Of a stretch of DNA of 5,056 nt, positions 1 to 4,460 are shown piece after piece. The stretch lies in the NCBI GenBank assembly GCA_903643055.1, contig CAHJWV010000145.1:1-5056 (forward strand), written 5' to 3'. How positions within the stretch are numbered: position 1 is the stretch's first letter; every line of letters starts with the position of its first letter. The position numbers were made by a program, and so were the translations under genes. A model generated the notes under the pieces. The model saw only the letters and a program-made list of their open reading frames with translations. It was not told the DNA's origin and searched no databases. The DNA is from Burkholderiales bacterium. Lineage in GTDB: Bacteria > Pseudomonadota > Gammaproteobacteria > Burkholderiales > Burkholderiaceae.

Positions 1-1
1 C

Positions 2-40
2 GCGCCGATCAAGGCCGGCGACGTCGAATGCATGGATTGA
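2..40 (+). CDS. Possible C-terminal tail of an upstream gene (partial)
   Basis: The reading frame starting at base 2 encodes APIKAGDVECMD and ends at a TGA. Ten of its twelve sense codons end in G or C, as in the real genes of this window, and the stop is followed by about 80 bases of non-coding sequence before the next gene's ribosome binding site. The gene's start lies outside the window. Twelve residues are too few to name a family, and the other two plus-strand frames are also open over these bases, so the call rests only on codon bias and position. Confidence 0.3.
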   Translation, partial: APIKAGDVECMD

Positions 41-110
41 ACTTGCACGCACTGGCGTAGTCGCTTGATCTGCCTTTCATCCCTTTCCCAGAACATCACC
101 GAAGAGATCG

Positions 111-116
111 AAGGAG
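111..116 (+). promoter_or_regulatory. Ribosome binding site of the DUF486 gene
   Basis: AAGGAG lies four bases before the ATG at 121. It is the strongest Shine-Dalgarno match in the window and fixes the start of the DUF486 protein. No convincing -35/-10 pair was found between 41 and 110. Confidence 0.75.
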
Positions 117-120
117 CCTC

Positions 121-474
121 ATGACGGGCATCGCCATTCCTCTGCAAACCGTGCTGTTGCTGATCGCCTCCAATGTCTTCATGACTTTCGCGTGGTACGG
201 CCATCTGAAGTCATTGGCCGACAAGCCCTGGTACATGGCCGCGCTGATCAGCTGGGGCATCGCGCTCTTCGAGTACCTGCTGCAGGTGCCGGCCAATCGC
301 ATCGGCTACGCGGGCGGCTTCTCGCTGGCGCAGCTGAAGATCACGCAAGAGGTCGTGACGCTCGGCGTGTTCGTGCCGTTCTCGATGTTCTACATGCAGC
401 AACCGTTCAAGCTCGATTACGTCTGGGCCGGGCTGTGCCTGGTCGGGGCCGTCTTCTTCATCTTCAGAAGCTGA
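121..474 (+). CDS. DUF486 / DMT-family small membrane protein
   Basis: This 117-residue inner-membrane protein belongs to the DUF486 family, a four-helix relative of the drug/metabolite transporter superfamily. No substrate is established for the family. Seen in the sequence: hydrophobic segments at about residues 8-26, 38-55, 77-92 and 100-116, and a conserved core with P57-A-N-R-I-G-Y63, G66-F67, then L72-K-I-T-Q-E-V79. That core is the family signature as I recall it. The length is normal, and the ATG at 121 has an AAGGAG binding site. The protein is only half the size of a classic ten-helix DMT exporter, so it would have to work as an oligomer if it transports at all. Its stop is two bases before the kinase ATG, which implies co-transcription and probably coupled translation. 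There is no known functional link with the kinase. Family assignment is confident; function is unknown. Confidence 0.9.
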   Translation: MTGIAIPLQTVLLLIASNVFMTFAWYGHLKSLADKPWYMAALISWGIALFEYLLQVPANRIGYAGGFSLAQLKITQEVVTLGVFVPFSMFYMQQPFKLDYVWAGLCLVGAVFFIFRS

Positions 475-476
475 GC

Positions 477-1136
477 ATGAAGGGCGGGGCGGGCGGCTTG
501 GCGCGTTATCGCCACATTGCGATCGAAGGACCGATCGGCGCCGGCAAGAGTTCACTGGCGCGGCGCCTGGCGGCGCATCTCGGTGCCGATCTGATGCTGG
601 AGCGTGCCGAAGAAAACCCGTTCCTCGAACGCTTCTATGGCGACCCGGCCGGCTATGCCTTTCAGACCCAGATGTTCTTCCTGTTCCAGCGCCTGCGGCA
701 GGTGCGTGAGCTGACGCAGCCGGGCATGTTTTCGAAGGCCGTGGTCAGCGATTTCATGCTGGCCAAAGATGCGCTCTTTGCCCGCATGACCTTGAGCGAC
801 GAGGAGTACGGCCTGTACATCCAGATGTACGCACAGGCCGCAGCGCAGGTGCCCGCGCCCGATCTGATCGTCTGGCTGCAGGCTTCGCCGCCGACCTTGA
901 TTCAACGCATCCAGCAACGTGGCATCGCGATGGAGCAGCGCATCGATGAGCCCTATCTGCAGCGCTTGTGCGACGCCTATGCCGGCTACTTTCAGCGTTT
1001 CGACGGCGCACCGGTGATGGCAGTCAACAGCGAGCCCATCAACCCTGCGTTGAACGACGAAGACTTCTTCGCGTTGATCGAGGCACTGGGTTCGTTCGAA
1101 GGGCGGCGTGGCGTTTTTGACCCGTCTGCCGGCTGA
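477..1136 (+). CDS. Deoxynucleoside kinase (deoxyguanosine/deoxyadenosine kinase family)
   Basis: This 219-residue cytoplasmic enzyme would phosphorylate a deoxynucleoside to its 5'-monophosphate using a nucleoside triphosphate, in salvage of dNTP precursors. Seen: a P-loop GPIGAGKS at residues 18-25; E42 in LERAEENPFL at the place of the catalytic glutamate of dNK enzymes; QTQMFFLFQR at 63-72, a substrate-pocket helix; VVSDFMLAKDALFA at 89-102, the bacterial equivalent of the DRS-type motif; DLIVWLQASP at 129-138; and a LID segment RIQQRGIAMEQRI at 144-156 with several arginines. The order and length match the family. The ATG at 477 is preferred because the family starts a short distance before the P-loop; the same frame is open upstream back to about 192, but that stretch is a shadow of the DUF486 gene. 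The Shine-Dalgarno is weak, so coupling to the gene before it is likely. Which deoxynucleoside is preferred cannot be read from the sequence. Confidence 0.93.
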   Translation: MKGGAGGLARYRHIAIEGPIGAGKSSLARRLAAHLGADLMLERAEENPFLERFYGDPAGYAFQTQMFFLFQRLRQVRELTQPGMFSKAVVSDFMLAKDALFARMTLSDEEYGLYIQMYAQAAAQVPAPDLIVWLQASPPTLIQRIQQRGIAMEQRIDEPYLQRLCDAYAGYFQRFDGAPVMAVNSEPINPALNDEDFFALIEALGSFEGRRGVFDPSAG

Positions 1137-1141
1137 GCCGC

Positions 1142-1173
1142 CCAGCGCGCTCCGACTACACTCGCGGGCTTTT
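1142..1173 (+). terminator. Weak terminator-like hairpin after the kinase
   Basis: CC (1142-1143) and CGCG (1146-1149) can pair with CGCG (1163-1166) and GG (1167-1168), with a two-base bulge and a 13-base loop, followed shortly by TTTT at 1170-1173. The stem is short and interrupted and the T-run is brief, so it would be a poor intrinsic terminator. The same bases contain TACACT (1157-1162), which could instead be a -10 element for the downstream pair. Confidence 0.2.
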
Positions 1174-1189
1174 GTGACAGGGCTGTCAT
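1172..1189 (+). promoter_or_regulatory. Candidate Pho box / inverted repeat before the DUF47-pit pair
   Basis: TTGTGAC-AGGG-CTGTCAT has the Pho box layout of two 7-base direct repeats separated by 4 bases. The second repeat is a perfect CTGTCAT; the first matches it at only 4 of 7 positions. The same bases also hold a perfect inverted repeat, TGACAG-GG-CTGTCA (1175-1188). The element ends 27 bases before the ATG of the DUF47 gene. PhoB control of a phosphate transporter would make sense, but no clean -10 lies the usual distance downstream. A TACACT at 1157-1162 could be a -10 that would put the element in the transcribed leader instead. Confidence 0.4.
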
Positions 1190-1204
1190 ATTGGGCGGCC
1201 GCTT

Positions 1205-1209
1205 GGAGA
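1205..1209 (+). promoter_or_regulatory. Ribosome binding site of the DUF47 gene
   Basis: GGAGA lies seven bases before the ATG at 1217 and supports this start, which also gives the family's usual N-terminus. Confidence 0.7.
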
Positions 1210-1216
1210 ACCCACC

Positions 1217-1864
1217 ATGCTGTTCGGAAAGCTATTGCCTCGTGAAGGCAACTTCTTTGATCTCTTTAACCAGCATGCGGGCTTCATCGTCCAGGGAGCG
1301 CATGCCTTCATCCTGATGATCGAGAACTACAGCAATCTCGATCTGCGCGAGAAGCACGCGGGCGAAGTGGTGGCGGCCGAGCGCGCGGCCGACAAGATCA
1401 CTGCCGAAGTCAATCGCCTGCTGCACAAGACCTTCATCACACCGATCGATCGCGAACAGATTCATGGCCTGATCAACGCGATGGACGACATCGTCGATCT
1501 GCTGCAAGACGCGACCGAAACCATGCAGCTCTATGACGTGCGCTCGATGACGCCCGAAGTGCTGCGCCTCGGTGACCTGAGCGCGAAATGCTGCGAGCGC
1601 GTGCAGCATGCCGTGTCGCTGCTGCCGCGACTGAACCAGAGCGACGCCGCTGAAGCGGCGATCAAGACCTGCGAAGAGATCGACAAGCTGGAGTCCGATG
1701 CCGACCGCGTGATGCGCTCAGCGATGTCGCACCTGTTCCGTGAAGAGAACGATGTGCGTGAGCTGATCAAGCTGAAGGCGATTTACGAGCAGCTCGAATC
1801 GATCTCCGACCGCTGCGAGGACGTTGCGAACCTGATCGAGGGCGTTGTCCTCGAAAACTCCTGA
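1217..1864 (+). CDS. DUF47 / PhoU-like phosphate transport accessory protein
   Basis: This 215-residue cytoplasmic protein belongs to the DUF47 (TIGR00153-type) family, distant relatives of PhoU usually encoded next to Pit transporters and thought to regulate or assist them. It is predicted to be all-helical, with no signal peptide. Seen: the family N-terminus with a phenylalanine-rich NFFDLF at 12-17; E55-xxx-D59 within ERAADK, then FITPIDREQI at 73-82 and NAMDDIVD at 87-94, forming the first half; and a second half with E159-xxx-D163 (LESDAD), Y190-E-x-LE194 and D198-RCED202 near the C-terminus. These acidic E/DxxxD motifs resemble the metal-cluster ligands of PhoU. Length is typical and the gene looks intact. 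It precedes the Pit gene by 18 bases, so the two almost certainly form one operon. Its role in setting Pit activity is inferred from family and context. Confidence 0.94.
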   Translation: MLFGKLLPREGNFFDLFNQHAGFIVQGAHAFILMIENYSNLDLREKHAGEVVAAERAADKITAEVNRLLHKTFITPIDREQIHGLINAMDDIVDLLQDATETMQLYDVRSMTPEVLRLGDLSAKCCERVQHAVSLLPRLNQSDAAEAAIKTCEEIDKLESDADRVMRSAMSHLFREENDVRELIKLKAIYEQLESISDRCEDVANLIEGVVLENS

Positions 1865-1872
1865 CGCGGCGC

Positions 1873-1877
1873 AGGAG
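1873..1877 (+). promoter_or_regulatory. Ribosome binding site of the pit gene
   Basis: AGGAG lies five bases before the ATG at 1883 in the 18-base gap after the DUF47 stop. It gives the transporter its own strong initiation site rather than relying only on coupling. Confidence 0.75.
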
Positions 1878-1882
1878 TTTCG

Positions 1883-2896
1883 ATGCAATCGGTCCAGGTC
1901 GCGTTCTGGGTGGTGGCCATGCTGGTGGTGCTGGCCGTCCTGTTTGACTTCATGAATGGTTTCCACGACGCGGCGAATTCGATCGCCACCGTCGTCTCCA
2001 CCGGCGTGCTCAAGCCGCAGCAGGCGGTGTTGTTTGCGGCGTTCTTCAACGTGATCGCGATTCTGATCTTCCACCTCAACGTGGCTGCCACGGTGGGCAA
2101 GGGCATCGTGCAGCCGGGTGTTGTCGACCATCATGTGGTGTTCGGCGCGCTGATCGGGGCGATCACTTGGAACGTGATCACCTGGTGGTACGGCATCCCG
2201 TCGAGTTCGTCGCATGCGCTGATCGGCGGCATTTGCGGCGCCGTCATCGGCAAGGCGGGCATTGGCGCGCTGGTGGGCGCCGGCGTGTTCAAGGTCGTGG
2301 CCTTCATCTTCGTGTCGCCCTTGCTGGGCTTCGTGCTGGGCTCGCTGCTGATGGTGATCGTGGCGTGGATCTGGCGGCGCTCGTCGCCCTTGCGCGTCGA
2401 CAACTGGTTCCGCCGCCTGCAATTGATCTCGGCCGGCCTGTACAGCCTCGGGCATGGCGGAAACGACGCGCAAAAGACCATCGGCATCATCTGGATGCTG
2501 TTGATCGCGACCGGCTACGCCTCGGCGTCTGATAGCTCACCACCGGTCTGGACGATCTGGAGTTGCTACGTGGCAATCGGTTTGGGCACGATGTTCGGCG
2601 GCTGGCGCATCGTCAAGACCATGGGGCAGAAGATCACCAAGCTGAAGCCGGTCGGCGGCTTTTGCGCCGAGACCGGCGGGGCGCTGACGCTATTCCTGGC
2701 CACCGCGTTGGGCGTGCCGGTGTCGACCACCCACACCATCACCGGTGCGATCGTCGGCGTGGGCTCCGTGCGGCGCGCCTCGGCGGTGCGCTGGGGCGTG
2801 GCAGGCAACATCGTCTGGGCCTGGATCTTCACGATCCCGGCATCGGCCTTTGTTGCGGCGATCTTTTACTGGATCAGCCTGTCGCTGTTTGTTTGA
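1883..2896 (+). CDS. Inorganic phosphate transporter, PiT family (short type)
   Basis: This 337-residue polytopic inner-membrane protein would import inorganic phosphate, probably as a metal-phosphate complex by symport with protons as in other bacterial Pit proteins. It carries the two inverted halves of the family. First half: D22-F-M-N-G-F-H-D-A-A-N-S33, followed by GIPSSSSHALIGG at 104-116. Second half: GHGGNDAQKTIGII at 190-203, followed by GVPVSTTHTITGAIVGVG at 277-294. The paired (G)ND/HDA signatures and serine/threonine-histidine re-entrant motifs show that both substrate-binding repeats are intact. The protein is much shorter than E. coli PitA (about 500 residues) because the central cytoplasmic segment between the halves is reduced to about residues 164-178. 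This short form is the one usually paired with a DUF47 gene, as here. The specific ion coupling and metal preference cannot be read from the sequence. Confidence 0.96.
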   Translation: MQSVQVAFWVVAMLVVLAVLFDFMNGFHDAANSIATVVSTGVLKPQQAVLFAAFFNVIAILIFHLNVAATVGKGIVQPGVVDHHVVFGALIGAITWNVITWWYGIPSSSSHALIGGICGAVIGKAGIGALVGAGVFKVVAFIFVSPLLGFVLGSLLMVIVAWIWRRSSPLRVDNWFRRLQLISAGLYSLGHGGNDAQKTIGIIWMLLIATGYASASDSSPPVWTIWSCYVAIGLGTMFGGWRIVKTMGQKITKLKPVGGFCAETGGALTLFLATALGVPVSTTHTITGAIVGVGSVRRASAVRWGVAGNIVWAWIFTIPASAFVAAIFYWISLSLFV

Positions 2897-2981
2897 GCGG
2901 TTGAGGTGGCACGGCGCTGATCGGCCATGCCCTTGGCGGCGTTGTCTCAGCGGCCTGCCTTCAGATGGGCGGAGGGGGCGA

Positions 2982-3018
2982 AGCGAGCCGGCGGCCATCG
3001 CCGGCGTGCTAACTCGCT
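2982..3018. terminator. Compound GC-rich hairpin in the convergent gap
   Basis: The 125-base gap between the end of pit and the end of the minus-strand TM2-like gene contains CCGGCG (2988-2993) facing CGCCGG (2999-3004) around a GCCAT loop; the stem can be drawn one pair longer as GCCGGCG/CGCCGGC. An outer pairing AGCGAG (2982-2987) with CTCGCT (3013-3018) can stack below it with an 8-base bulge on the 3' side. Its position suggests a two-way transcription end. No T-run follows on either strand, so it is not a standard intrinsic terminator. Confidence 0.35.
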
Positions 3019-3021
3019 GCC

Positions 3022-3465
3022 TCACCGGCTGATCTTGTGAGCCTCTTCGATCTGGTATTCGAAGTAGCGTTGGCCGCTGAAGGCGATTGTCGACATCAAT
3101 ACGGAAGCGCCAATTAGCAACGACACGATCACGCCAACGATCGCCATCCAGCCGGTCTGGTGAACGCGTCCTTTCGGATTGAAGCGTGCATTCCACGACT
3201 CATCGGGCGTGAGCCCGTAGACGATGGCGGCCAGCATGCTGCCCGACAGCGCGAAGCCCAGCAGCGGCACCAGCAGCCACGCGACCTGATCGTCTTGCCC
3301 CAGGCGCAGTACGCGCTCGACGCCGTACAAGCCGAGCAGTGTGGGGATCGGCCACAGCCAGCCCCAGGGGTCGCGTTGGCCGTGCAGGTAGAAGCGGTGC
3401 AGGCCCATGCCGCCGCCGATGAGCGCAATCCAGGTGGCGAGCGTCTTCGATTTGTAGGGGCTCAT
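3022..3465 (-). CDS. TM2-like small membrane protein of unknown function
   Basis: This 147-residue protein has about four hydrophobic segments, near residues 9-27, 36-48, 61-84 and 105-129. Near the N-terminus, GGGMGLHRFYLHG at 17-29 matches the core of the TM2 domain (glycine-rich turn, then HRFY followed by a glycine), and a GLTPDESWNARFNP segment at 84-97 lies between helices three and four. A charged tail (QRYFEYQIEEAHKISR, 132-147) ends the protein. The family is widespread as hypothetical proteins; no biochemical role is established and I do not give one. The start at 3465 is supported by AAGGA in the preceding bases. Its ATG overlaps the TGA of the acetyltransferase as ATGA, so the two are one transcript with coupled translation. 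Membrane nature is confident; the TM2 relationship is fairly confident; function is unknown. Confidence 0.85.
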   Translation of the reverse strand: MSPYKSKTLATWIALIGGGMGLHRFYLHGQRDPWGWLWPIPTLLGLYGVERVLRLGQDDQVAWLLVPLLGFALSGSMLAAIVYGLTPDESWNARFNPKGRVHQTGWMAIVGVIVSLLIGASVLMSTIAFSGQRYFEYQIEEAHKISR

Positions 3466-4004
3466 GTGCCTTCCTTCGGCGGTGTCTGCTGGCCTTCGCC
3501 GAGAGATCGTTGCATCAGCACCACGTCACGCCAGGCATCGAATTTCCATCCGCTCGCTTTGAGAAGGCCGGTGTGTTCGAAGCCCAGGCTCAGGTGCATG
3601 CCGATCGAACCCGCGTTCGCCGAGTCGCCGATCACCGCCAGCATTTGCCGCGTGCCCAACGCCTCGCAGCGTCGCAGCAGTTCGGCCAGCAGTTGTTTGC
3701 CGATGCCTTGGCCGCAGGCTTCGTTGGACAGGTAGATCGAGTCTTCGAGGCAGAAGCGATAAGCGCGCCGAGGCCGGAAGTGATTGGCATAGGCATAGCC
3801 CACGACCACTTCTTCGCGCTCGGCGATCAGCCAGGGCAGCCCCTTGGCCAGAACGTCATCGTGGCGGCGCGACATCTCGGCCAGATCGGGCGCTTCGAGC
3901 TCAAAAGTGCCGGTGCCGTGAAGCACGTTCCACCCGTAGATGGCTGTGATCGCAGGCAGGTCCGAAGGCTGGCTGGCGCGAATGATGATGGCGTTGGGTG
4001 ACAT
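3462..4004 (-). CDS. GNAT N-acetyltransferase, phosphinothricin/methionine-sulfoximine type
   Basis: This 180-residue cytoplasmic enzyme would move an acetyl group from acetyl-CoA to the amino group of a small amino-acid-like substrate. Its relatives are phosphinothricin acetyltransferase (Pat/Bar) and the MnaT/YncA enzymes acting on methionine sulfone, sulfoximine and similar compounds. Seen: IRASQPSDLPAI at 8-19; G32-T-F-E35; VGYAYANHFRPRRAYRF at 68-84; EDSIYL at 87-92; the acetyl-CoA loop CGQGIGKQLL at 97-106; MLAVIGDSANAGSIGMH at 120-136; and LGFEHTGLLKASGWKFDAW at 139-157, all in family order. One oddity is Cys97 where the (R/Q)xxGx(G/A) motif usually has Arg or Gln. The start at 4004 is the only ATG before the first conserved strand, but it has no clear Shine-Dalgarno. 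The final codons carry the ribosome binding site for the TM2-like gene. The natural substrate is unknown; general detoxification or amino-acid analogue acetylation is an inference. Confidence 0.92.
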   Translation of the reverse strand: MSPNAIIIRASQPSDLPAITAIYGWNVLHGTGTFELEAPDLAEMSRRHDDVLAKGLPWLIAEREEVVVGYAYANHFRPRRAYRFCLEDSIYLSNEACGQGIGKQLLAELLRRCEALGTRQMLAVIGDSANAGSIGMHLSLGFEHTGLLKASGWKFDAWRDVVLMQRSLGEGQQTPPKEGT

Positions 4005-4030
4005 GAGTGGCCCGCAAGTGAGCTCTTGAG

Positions 4031-4036
4031 TTTATA
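4031..4036 (-). promoter_or_regulatory. Possible -10 element of the acetyltransferase operon
   Basis: On the minus strand these bases read TATAAA, 26 bases before the acetyltransferase ATG. Transcription would begin about 20 bases before the start codon, giving a short leader. No good -35 is visible at 17-18 bases spacing. It overlaps the plus-strand TATAAT, so the two promoters could compete. Confidence 0.35.
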
Positions 4037-4038
4037 AT
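4033..4038 (+). promoter_or_regulatory. -10 element of the rpsP operon promoter
   Basis: A perfect TATAAT sits about 147 bases before the rpsP ATG. Transcription would start near 4045, giving a leader of about 140 bases. The -35 region at 16-18 bases spacing (around 4009-4016, GGCCCGCA) is a poor match to TTGACA and there is no TG extension. It is the only strong promoter-like element before this highly expressed operon. Confidence 0.6.
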
Positions 4039-4044
4039 GCGTGG

Positions 4045-4184
4045 TTTCGGTGACGGTCGGTCGGAAGACCGGCGTATCTACGGTACCGATATCGAGGTGG
4101 GGCCCAAGGCTTCGCCGCTTTGTGATCTGCTCGCCCTGAGTGTCTCCTGGTGCGGTGGATGTTTTCAAGACTCAAGGAAACAAC
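4045..4184 (+). other. Structured 5' leader of rpsP
   Basis: This stretch holds no credible gene; short open frames across it lack family features. It contains a 7-pair stem (4056-4062 with 4067-4073, one G-U pair) capped by a GGAA tetraloop of the GNRA class, a weaker 5-pair stem (4074-4078 with 4088-4092), and a pairing of TGAGT (4137-4141) with ACTCA (4170-4174), extended across one mismatch by CC (4134-4135) with GG (4176-4177). The last pairing covers part of the rpsP ribosome binding site. All pairings were found by eye; no folding energy was computed. Confidence 0.4.
4174..4179 (+). promoter_or_regulatory. Ribosome binding site of rpsP
   Basis: AAGGAA lies five bases before the ATG at 4185. 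It selects this start over the in-frame ATG at 4140, which would add 15 residues not found in S16 proteins. Confidence 0.75.
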
Positions 4185-4451
4185 ATGGTCGTGATTCGAC
4201 TCGCACGTGGTGGCGCCAAAAAGCGTCCTTTCTATAACATCGTCGTTGCTGATTCGCGTACCCGTCGCGATGGCCGCTTCATCGAACGCGTCGGGTTCTA
4301 CAACCCGGTCGCGTCTGGTGCCGAGCAGCCCTTGCGCGTGTCGTTCGATCGCATTGACTTCTGGTCCGGCAACGGTGCCCAGCTGTCGCCGACGGTTGCT
4401 CGCCTGGTGGCACAAGCCAAGGCAGCCACACCGGCCGCCGCAGCAGCCTGA
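4185..4451 (+). CDS. rpsP: 30S ribosomal protein S16
   Basis: S16 is an assembly protein of the 30S subunit that binds 16S rRNA in the 5' and central domains. This copy has 88 residues. Seen: the family start [23 protein letters not shown] (residues 1-23), then S24[17 protein letters not shown]41, the strongly conserved basic and aromatic block, then L50[10 protein letters not shown]60 and a helical S68-P-T-V-ARLV75. The tail (76-88) is an alanine-rich [13 protein letters not shown], slightly longer than the E. coli protein and probably disordered. The ribosome binding site AAGGAA sets the start. It is the first gene of the usual rpsP-rimM-trmD-rplS operon, and rimM begins 9 bases after its stop. 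Regulation through the long leader is possible but unproven here. Confidence 0.98.
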   Translation: MVVIRLARGGAKKRPFYNIVVADSRTRRDGRFIERVGFYNPVASGAEQPLRVSFDRIDFWSGNGAQLSPTVARLVAQAKAATPAAAAA

Positions 4452-4460
4452 TCATTGATC

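Noticed and set aside
192..476. In-frame N-terminal extension of the kinase back into the DUF486 gene
   Set aside because: The extension overlaps a well-conserved membrane protein in another frame, is arginine-rich with no family resemblance, and the kinase family begins just before the P-loop, matching the ATG at 477.
1718..2490. Long minus-strand open frames opposite the DUF47 and pit genes
   Set aside because: Their products are rich in His, Arg, Asp and Gln with no recognisable domain, as expected for the shadow of GC-rich genes. The plus-strand genes explain the bases fully.
3160..4001. Plus-strand open frames opposite the TM2-like and acetyltransferase genes
   Set aside because: They are low in hydrophobic order, lack ribosome binding sites and family motifs, and mirror conserved minus-strand proteins.
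4081..4093. CGGTACCG and GATATC palindromes in the rpsP leader as an operator
   Set aside because: Short self-complementary sequences of this size are common by chance; no spacing to a promoter element or repeat elsewhere supports a binding site.
4140..4184. Upstream ATG extending S16 by 15 residues
   Set aside because: S16 proteins start at MVVIRL-type sequences, and the AAGGAA binding site is correctly placed only for the ATG at 4185.
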